A stretch of 64,000 nt of DNA. It comes from Karalla daura (Eukaryota; Chordata; Actinopteri; Chaetodontiformes; Leiognathidae). The position numbers and the translations under genes were made by a program. The first letter of the stretch is position 1. Each line of letters starts with the position of its first letter. Below the pieces are notes generated by a model. It was not told the DNA's origin. It was given only the letters and a program-made list of their open reading frames with translations, and made no database searches. The stretch is taken from NCBI GenBank assembly GCA_029224185.1, contig CM055192.1:16119739-16183738 (forward strand), read 5' to 3'. Positions 56,297 to 64,000 of this stretch are shown here, in pieces.

Positions 56297-58258
56297 CCAT
56301 CATAACATCTTAAAATACAGTATGATATGAAGATGACTCCGAATATTCATGTGACTTCAGGGCTTGCATTTCGGAGGATTGCGTGTGCATTTGTGTTTTA
56401 AAGCGGGCATGCCAGTGGAGGATTGTGTTTGTACTATGTGTGTGTGGGAGGCGCCTTATGTGTCAGTGATTGTGTTCAATTGTGTGGCGTGAAGACTAAA
56501 AGCGCTCAGACTAAAGGAGCACAGCCCGGAGGTAGAGCCGTAGAGGAGCACGGTGAAACAACAGAGGAGTGAGGGTGACCCCGGGGTGACTCTGTGCCCT
56601 TCTCCTCTTCTCTGTTGAATGACGAGCGTCTTATTTACCTGATTGATATGATGATTCCCTCTTTTCTGTCTACCGCAGGGAAGGGGAATAATTCGATTCA
56701 AAGCCGTGCGGTACAGCGGGTCATTACAGTAGAGCGGCTTCCTGGCTGTAATTCTCAGTTGCAGCTCTCTGAGTGTGCACAATAGAGATCGTCTGATTCA
56801 TTTAATGTGATGGGAAGGAGAAGATTGAGTTTGTGATTGGGATCTGACGTTCCCGACCAAATTAAACCTGCGTGGCTGTGGCCGGCGTTTTGAAATTCGG
56901 CATATATATGTCAGAGCATCTCAGAAGGGCCATAAAGAAAGGATTCAGATTTAGTTTTTGTGGCCAAAACAATCCTCTAGATGACATTATGAAACTAGGA
57001 CTTTGGCCTTGATTGGTTCCTTGGAGTATCGCTCTGTGCTCCCTGATGACGAACCTTACTTAGTGCAGATTTCTCGACTCATCTAATCCCTGTGTCGAGT
57101 GTCATCAAACTGCCATAACATCACGGACCTGTTATTAAAAGCTTAGCCATTTTGTAAACCCCTTCATTTAAGTTCCCTGGAGGGAGATGTGGTGTTGGCT
57201 GTGATATGTTTTTATCCTCGTCACTTTTCATGCAGCCCCACATGCAGACAGGACATTGATGGTTAATAAACTGAAGATGCTTTGCTGCCTCTTTTCCAAG
57301 CCTGTCAATTCGCTAGAAAATGCTCTAGCCACAGTTTTCACGCTGCAAAATGCAGTGATAAGGGTTTTTTTTTTTTTTGCAAGGGTGTCATTTGTTTTCA
57401 GTAATTATACCCATGTCTCAAACTGTGGAAATGTGCAGATGAGTTGTTGATGTTAAAGTGCTAAATGAACATTAGCACCTTTTGTAAATGGATCTTCACA
57501 GTCATTTAGTTGGCGTGTACTGATAGCAGGCCATTTTTCATTAGTTATTAAGGTCTGAGTCTAAATAATCTCTTACTGAATGTTTTATTAGTTCCCTCTC
57601 ATTTTCAAAGAGCAATATAATGCAAGTCATTCAGCTGGGTCTAATAGATTAGTCGGTCCAAATCTGATTGTGAAGATAGAGACTTAATCCTTGACCTTGA
57701 AATGACAGTCAGAGAAACAGAGTTTCAGTACGAGGTCCATTCAATAGTCATCCTTGAAATGTTGATCGTATCACATGATCTTCCTCAGCAGATGGAGTAT
57801 CCCAGCCGCCATGCAAGCGTAGATGTTCAAATTTCCATTTTCTCACTTCCTGTTGTTTCCAAGGTCAAGAGCTGTCTTTTTATCTCTTGACATTAAGAGA
57901 AAAAAAAAGTAGACATCTGATCCTTTCCATGTCAACTGAGCAGCTCCATCTGCTTAGGGAGAGATGAGAGAAATGAGACCAATTTCATCCACACGCCTGT
58001 ACATTCGACAGGGCCATTAACAGCGTGGACGTTCTCGTATCTGGATCCTCCACATATGTAATGTCACGGTGATCTGCCGGGGTCAGGTGGTGTTGGGTGG
58101 ACTGGTTAGCGGAGTCGCCGGCCTGCTGCAGTGGTGAGATACGAGCCCTCTCCCATCCTGTGATATGTGTTAGTTATTCCACCGATGATTGAAAGACATA
58201 AGTCAACACGGTCCCATGTTTAACCGGTCCCCGCTCTTAACTGCATCCGCCAGCAGTT
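56297..58258. other. presumed intronic DNA
   Basis: Mostly unique AT-rich sequence with a T-run at 57,366-57,379, plus the second copy of the dispersed 27-bp motif at 57,770-57,796. No exon was seen. Confidence 0.65.
57770..57796 (+). repeat. dispersed 27-bp motif, copy 2
   Basis: 25 of 27 bases identical to 43,187-43,213, same orientation, 14.6 kb away. The flanks do not align convincingly by eye. Confidence 0.5.
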
Positions 58259-58277
58259 CTGTGTGCGTGTGTGTGTG

Positions 58278-58313
<36 letters not shown>
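58259..58313. repeat. (GT)n microsatellite
   Basis: About 27 GT units with two GC interruptions. Confidence 0.98.
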
Positions 58314-58315
<2 letters not shown>

Positions 58316-58654
58316 GCTGCGTTGGTCCGTGCGCCTGTGCAGCAGAGCTCACACGTTCATTGAGCAGCGGCACGTGGATTGTCTTGTGGCGCAGGATTTA
58401 CGAGCCAGCTCGGGAGGATAGTGGTGTCACCCAGCCTCTAATTGGCTGACCCCAGAGATTTTTCTCGAGCAGATGCAGAGACAGGTGCCCACCCCCTTTT
58501 CCCTTCCTCCCCTCCCTCCCCTCCTAGAGTAGATTCCTCCGTCCCTCCCATAATCAATCCTCCTGCCTCGGTGTGGACCACAACTCCCTCCCCTCTCACT
58601 GCCACGGCTGCAACACTGCAAGATCATGCCTACGGTTCTGAACACCTCCCCCCT

Positions 58655-58657
<3 letters not shown>

Positions 58658-58697
<40 letters not shown>
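58658..58697. repeat. (CT)n microsatellite
   Basis: About 19 CT units. A short GAGAGAGAGA stretch at 58,736-58,748 is its partial inverted counterpart. Confidence 0.97.
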
Positions 58698-58699
<2 letters not shown>

Positions 58700-59935
58700 C
58701 TCTGAGTTTGCACTAACCACTATGGATCCACGCTGAGAGAGAGAGAGAAATGAGAGAGATTAAGTGAGCAACAGAGAGCGGAGGGGAGGAGGGGGGGGGG
58801 GTGTAGGAGCATCAGTCATTTTTACTGTTGCGGCAGCCTAATGTTTTCAGTCGGCGGCGAGAGAAAACGGAGAGAGCTGCGTAGAAAGATATGGAATAAT
58901 CAACTTCCACCACACGCATTTATAAAGCATTTGATTTGGCAAATAGGCATTTGTTCAGGCGGCGTTTTCGCTGCATTTCCGCCACCGTATTAAATCAGTT
59001 TGGATGGATGAGGAGGGGGTCAGTCCTCGGGGACTGTGGTAGGGGGGAATGGGCTCAGGGTGGAGGAGATCCTGCGAACATGCCGCAGCTTTTACAAGGT
59101 CAAACGCACCTTGCACAAGATCACATGTAAGCACACATGTATGTAGACTTGGCACACGCAGGTCCACTCTCAGCCAGCTCTTAGTCAGCACAGCACTTGC
59201 TGCTCCGACGGGAAGTTGGATGTCGCCACCTAGTGTCGACTCGGAGCACTTCTTTTCTGATGGCAGAGTGAGCGCTGACATCATCTCATTATTTGTTATC
59301 ATCTCTGCTTTCTGCTCGTCTTGTTCCTGTCAGCGGATCAAAACCAGCTTCCAGGTTCCCGAACAATCTCCACTATTCCACACAGAAACACAGAGATGCT
59401 TCCCTTCAGAGGCACACGCGCCCTCTAACACACTCCAACGCACACACATCCATACATCATTTCCTGCACAATCACACGCCGCACTGGAAATCCATCTTCA
59501 CATATGGATCAGGTCACCGCAGCCGAGCTGTGCCCTGCTTGTTGTTCTTGCAGATTCAGGGAGAATATCTGACGAGTCTTTGAGGGAAATAATTTACGTT
59601 TTATTGACGGCCTGGACGTTTCTTCTGGCCCGCCTGCATTTTACGACGTCCACATGTGACTTTCTGCCTGCCCGCTCCTTTTCATGCACGTTCCCATCCC
59701 TCGTTGTTCTGCTGTGGCCATTCTTCATCTCTTTTCACCCGTGTCTTTTTTTCCCCATACAGAGTGTAAGTGAAGGCAGATATATAGCGGAGCTTGAGGC
59801 GGTGCAGGACAGTTAGTCTGCCGGTAATGGAGAAAATATTTGTCAGAGCATAGAGCACAGTGACTCCGGCCTGTGCATTCCCTCAGGCACGGACCTTTAA
59901 TTGCCTGCACACTAGTGGAACACTTCAGCATCTGA

Positions 59936-59938
<3 letters not shown>

Positions 59939-59973
<35 letters not shown>

Positions 59974-60000
59974 CATGAGAGAGAGAGAGTGAGAGAGAGT
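59939..60000. repeat. (GT)n(GA)n compound repeat
   Basis: A GT run of about 16 units is followed by interrupted GA units. Confidence 0.97.
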
Positions 60001-61234
60001 CTGCATATCTGTATGCATATCCTCGTTGTATGACAGATCTGTGCGACCAAAATAACTCCCAGAGATCAATATTGCGCCTGCGTCCGTTCCCTCTACGTTT
60101 ACGTGGAATCTGTGACTAATTTGCGGTGGTTCATCACGATGCGCTGCAAATGTTTCGTAAATGTATCACCTACTCGCCGCACAAGAGTCGGTTAGTCAGT
60201 ATGAAGCTGGTCTGAGTCACTCGGCACCTTCGTAGACTTTGCATGCATCTTTGTACATTTTGTAAACTCACACACAAAGAACTGCAATATTAAAAAACAA
60301 ACGAATCTGTTTAGATGAATCCACTACCCAATGAATGGATATGATTTGCTTGTACCTATTCTTTTAAAGAATAAATGACTGAAGTAACTTGCAGTCCACC
60401 GTCCTTGGACCGAAACCTATATTTATGTACATTAAAATAAGAAATGTAGTTTGATTTTAGTGCAGTTTTTAATGCTGGCAGGCTCAGTTAACAGTGAACG
60501 TGTGGGTTTTTATCCGTTTATTAGATTCATGTTTGTGTTCGGCTTGCCTGTTTTTACACACTTGTATCTTTGAACTTCAGCCTCTGTTGTTACATAACGT
60601 GCTCAGAATATCTCAATATTGAGCAGAGGTGTAGGCTTGAATGTGAAACTCAGGCCCATGTGTCCAGCAGTGTTTTCCTTCTTAGTCTATCAACTGGTTA
60701 AAACAGTTTTTCTCTCCATTTACTTCTCTAAACCTACCAGATGTAATAATATATACAATGTAGGCAAGACAGAGGATCCATATTGTCATGTGAGTGGCTA
60801 AAGGTTCATTTGAAGATGATGCTGTGTCGTTGATACGTGGCTTTCATTCCAGACAGATTTGTGTGGCATTGCTGCGCTCATCAGTGAAAATGTACAAACT
60901 GGAACCGATGTGAATGCACATCAAAATTAGGTGTGAAGAAGATATTTTAAGTTCATCCTATTCAGGTCAGCTGTGTGCATGTATGTTTTCACTCAGCTCA
61001 GCACCAGCCAGACATCTGTTTCGCTCAAAACCGAGATTAATGAGAAATGCAAAGACAAAACGAAACAAACAAACAAAAAAAACCTGTCTGGAGATGATGC
61101 CCCGAGAGACACTGGCAAGACAACCAGACAGATTTTCTCTAATTTGCCTTAAAAGCTGGAATTTTATCAACCAGATTTGATGTGGAATATTAGCTTCAAT
61201 GTTTTTTTTGTCTCATTGCTTGAAGATAGATTGA

Positions 61235-61282
61235 CAGCAGAGGGAGCCGAGACCAGCTCCCCGGTCTCGGCTCCCTCTGCTG
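61235..61282. repeat. perfect 20-bp inverted repeat (hairpin) with CTCF-like arms
   Basis: The left arm (61,235-61,254) and right arm (61,263-61,282) are exact reverse complements around an 8-nt spacer, AGCTCCCC. The right arm contains CCCTCTGCTGG, a near match to the reverse CTCF core, and the left arm the same word inverted. Confidence 0.9.
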
Positions 61283-62090
61283 GTCGGAGCGTGGTCACGT
61301 CTCACTCCCATTCAGCTGCACTGTGACTTAGTCAGCACCTGAGCAGCAGCAGGACGCCAGCACAGCGTGATGCAGTCAGTAAGACGCAGACCTATCCCCA
61401 ACAAGAGACGAGGACAGGAAGTGTGCAGCGCGCTGCCATCATAAGGAATCGGGCTGCGTTTACGCAGACGGCGTCTTTCTCCAACACGCAGAGTCACACA
61501 TTGCCCCAGATACCAGCCGAGCACGCAGTACACACACAAGCTGTGTTCACACCCGCCTCTCCCCTCCATCCAGTGCAGCAATCCAACGCCGCTCTGCAAT
61601 ATTGTTACGCAGGATCATCAATAATTCATTAAGGAGTTCTGCACTTGTTCAGTTATGGGGCCTGATAGACAGAGAGATGGAATTCTTCAAGTGTGAAGAG
61701 GTTAAAAATTGATGCGATATCCCGAGAATAAAACACTATATTTAATGTTACTCTAGAAAGAAAAAACAGTTAATGTGACTCATTGTATTAGCATTGGTAT
61801 CTTGCACTCTTACCCTGAGATCAGAGTATGTATATGGAGAGAGACACCAGTGGTGCAATGTATGATCCAGACCATCTAATTTATTTGTCATCTGGGAAAC
61901 ATCTGTCTCGCTGCCAATAGTGCATCACCATCTCTCTGCGCCACCTCATAACGGCAACACATTGCTCCATCTTCTCTACATAGATAACTTGGCTGGCTCC
62001 TATAAATAACCACTACGAGCATGGTATGTTAGGCGGGACTCAGCACTGAGGGTTTTATTAACTCCATTTACATTTATATTCATTCATTTG
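61283..62090. other. presumed intronic DNA
   Basis: CpG-containing unique sequence to about 61,630, then AT-rich. No gene or repeat recognised. Confidence 0.6.
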
Positions 62091-62760
62091 TTAGACCGTT
62101 TTGTCCAAAGCGACGTACAAATGAGGCACAATCCAAGCCACGCCGGAGAAGCCTTCGAGGATAAGTACCTCGGCATTCGCTCCCACGTTTTCACTTCCAC
62201 CTGATTCAAGAGGCACCGGGCTCGCAGAGGTGTGAAGTGGAGGGTAATGAACAGCAGAACAATGTGAGCGGTGTCGCTGATTGGATTTTTTGACCGTTTC
62301 CTAGAGGTCTCGCCACGCATCCCGGCCGCTCCGTCCTGCAGAGGTTTTCACAACTGTCGAGGCGAGAGATCACCAGTTGCTACACGAGCACTCGGGCTGC
62401 GTACCAGCCAAGCTGAGCCCGATCGCTCACTGTGAGGAGAGACGACCCTGAACGGACGTCGTGGGTCATCTGTCACAATGCCCAGATTTTGAGCAGACTT
62501 TGTGCAGTAGGTGGCAATGAAGCAGAGCCGCGCTGGACGCAGAACAACCGGCTTGGATCAGCAAAGTCAAAATAGACTCGTTCCTGCTCCTTTTGGCTGT
62601 AGCGTTGAGCTCGGCGTGAAGGACAAACAAAGGTTAATATCAGCAAAGCAGCCACAAGAACAGCCACGTGAGTGGAAAGAGACCAGGACCGAGCACGGAC
62701 CCTTGCGGTGCACCAGCGGAACAAAAGTATATCGAGACATAACGTCCCACCACCACTCGT
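62091..62760. repeat. possible unclassified mobile-element-derived segment
   Basis: It begins with GACCGTTTTGTCCAAAGCGA and CGTACAAATGAGGCA, a word (TTTATCCAAAGCGACTTACA type) that I recognise as dispersed in teleost genomes. The following about 650 bp is markedly CpG-richer than its surroundings and has no sustained reading frame. Boundaries are guessed from composition. Confidence 0.3.
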
Positions 62761-64000
62761 GAGGTAGAGGTGGTTCCTTGTATCAAAAGCTGCAGTCTAG
62801 AGACTTTGACTTCGAACGACCTCTCTAAAAACCAGCCTGCTTCAGATCATCACAGATAGGCGGGGATACTTTGAGAAATAGTGGGGAAGGTGTGACACCT
62901 GCCTGCAGCTTTCAACTGTTTCAGCAACAGGGTAACATCAGCATCACGGGGGATGTACAGAAAGCCAGAGAGGCTTTTATCACATGATTATAACGGGTGT
63001 GAGCGGTGGGTGAGAAACACTGACAGAGCTTGGATGGAATAGGAGCCGGAGGACGCTATAAAGAGGATTCTGAGGCTCATTTGCTCTTAATAAGTGCTGG
63101 AACACTTTGGGCACGAGAGAACAAGCTGACAGGAGATGGAGGACAAACTCTCAGGGAACCCCCTCGACCAAGGATAGTTGTCCAACGTGCTCTGCCAGAT
63201 CCCGTCCAGACCTCATGAATATGGACAGGGGGCTGATGGATGCTGCAGACAGGGCTCCGCAGTGAGAGAGAGACAGAGAGAGAGAGAGAGACTTTGAGAG
63301 CGTGGAGGAGATTAAGGCATATTTCGCAGATTGATGTTGCCACTGGGGGCAGCAGGGATACAGGTGCATGGAGCGGGAGCAAGAAGCCACAAATAAACAT
63401 TCACTGAGTGTGTGTGGAAGTGTGTGCCAGCCGGGTTGAACACTTGTAATTGCTGTCCACGGTGGCTGATTTTAGAGTGGGGCTTAAAACGGTGAGTCTA
63501 GTGTGTGTGTGTGTGTGTGTGTGTCTGTGTGCGTGCGTGCGTGTGCACTTACTGTCAGAGAGGAGACACAGATTGGTAGAGGCAGGTCTGGTACTGTGTG
63601 GTCCACAGCACTGCAGGGTCATGAATGATTCAATGGCAGAAGAGGTGAGCTACAGCCTCCGGTCCCCAGGATTCAAACAAGCACTTACGGCCTAAAAATG
63701 AGATTCAATTTCATAACCAAAAACCAAACTCTGAACTTTGAATACATGTTATCTCACTGTGTTTGATAGTCTGTGTTACCATGCAGCACTGTAGCTGCAG
63801 TTTATTAAAGGAGTGAGAGAGGAGGCTTTCTGCAGTTCTTATCATCCGAGCACATTTTCAGTGTAGTCTTACGTAAGTTTCACATTCAGTAGAGGTGGAG
63901 GAGGCTCTGCAGGCCCACTGTCTTTAATATGTTACAAAAATACTCTCGTGATACACAAAACCACCCGTACTGTAACATTTTGATGTGTTGTGTGAGAATA
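62761..64000. other. presumed intronic DNA to window end
   Basis: A GA repeat (63,262-63,292) and a TG repeat (63,499-63,545). No exon recognised. Confidence 0.6.
63499..63545. repeat. interrupted (TG)n microsatellite
   Basis: TG run with GC interruptions near the window end. Confidence 0.96.

Larger units (their letters stand above)
58314..61234. other. presumed intronic DNA
   Basis: CT repeat (58,658-58,697), G-run (58,791-58,801) and TG/GA repeat (59,939-60,000). A 255-codon open frame at 59,049-59,816 lacks family resemblance and was not called. Otherwise nothing recognised. Confidence 0.65.

Noticed and set aside
59049..59816. 255-codon open frame on the plus strand
   Set aside because: No recognisable domain, composition follows local C/T-rich stretches, and there is no upstream promoter or splice evidence. 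Treated as chance.
61235..61282. Hairpin as a transcription terminator or microRNA precursor
   Set aside because: A bacterial-type terminator makes no sense in this genome, and a 20-bp perfect stem with an 8-nt loop is shorter than a typical pre-miRNA.

Overview
The window is nuclear genomic DNA from a ray-finned (teleost) fish. The evidence is a vertebrate-type split gene with GT-AG introns, many of them only 87-140 bp; abundant CA/TG, CT/GA and tetranucleotide microsatellites; and several interspersed repeats carrying the conserved central domain of the V-SINE superfamily (the DANA/HE1-like elements of fishes). The species cannot be named from the sequence.

Region 1 (1-29.4 kb, + strand) holds one complete gene, ebf2 (early B-cell factor 2; COE/Olf-1/EBF transcription factor). 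All 16 coding exons can be placed with conserved splice sites and compatible phases. They give 1,752 bp including the stop, or 583 residues: DNA-binding domain with the COE zinc knuckle, TIG/IPT domain, helix-loop-helix with duplicated second helix, and a Ser/Pro/Gly-rich C-terminal activation domain. Exons 1-6 occupy the first 7.3 kb, intron 6 is 15.4 kb, and exons 7-16 are packed into 5 kb. The 3' UTR runs to a good polyadenylation signal at 29,380.

Region 2 (29.4-46.1 kb) is intergenic. It contains a 153-bp (ATCT)n microsatellite, V-SINE and other tRNA-like SINE fragments, a strong CTCF-like site (37,921), a CpG-richer block (about 38.2-39.0 kb) and several AT-rich, homeodomain-motif-rich blocks that look like candidate regulatory elements.

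Region 3 (46.1-64 kb) starts with a GA/GGA/CCA-repeat-rich leader and a first coding exon (ATG 46,872, excellent Kozak context) of a second + strand gene. Its short Lys/Glu/Arg-rich N-terminus I could not assign to a family. The rest of the window would be its first introns. One exon-like 114-bp block with a GTAAGT donor (54,282-54,395) has a matching phase and may be its second exon. A decayed Ty3/Gypsy integrase fragment (minus strand, about 48.8-49.7 kb), more V-SINE copies and a 20-bp perfect hairpin with CTCF-like arms (61,235-61,282) lie in this part.

I did not find an undescribed multi-gene system. The more interesting signals are in ebf2 processing (a 10-codon removable extension with a nested GC donor, two stop-free frame-preserving mini-introns, and a satellite-like polypyrimidine tract at an acceptor), the unidentified second gene, and the candidate regulatory and architectural sites around ebf2. 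Homology statements rest on recognition of the protein families by eye; no database search was run.
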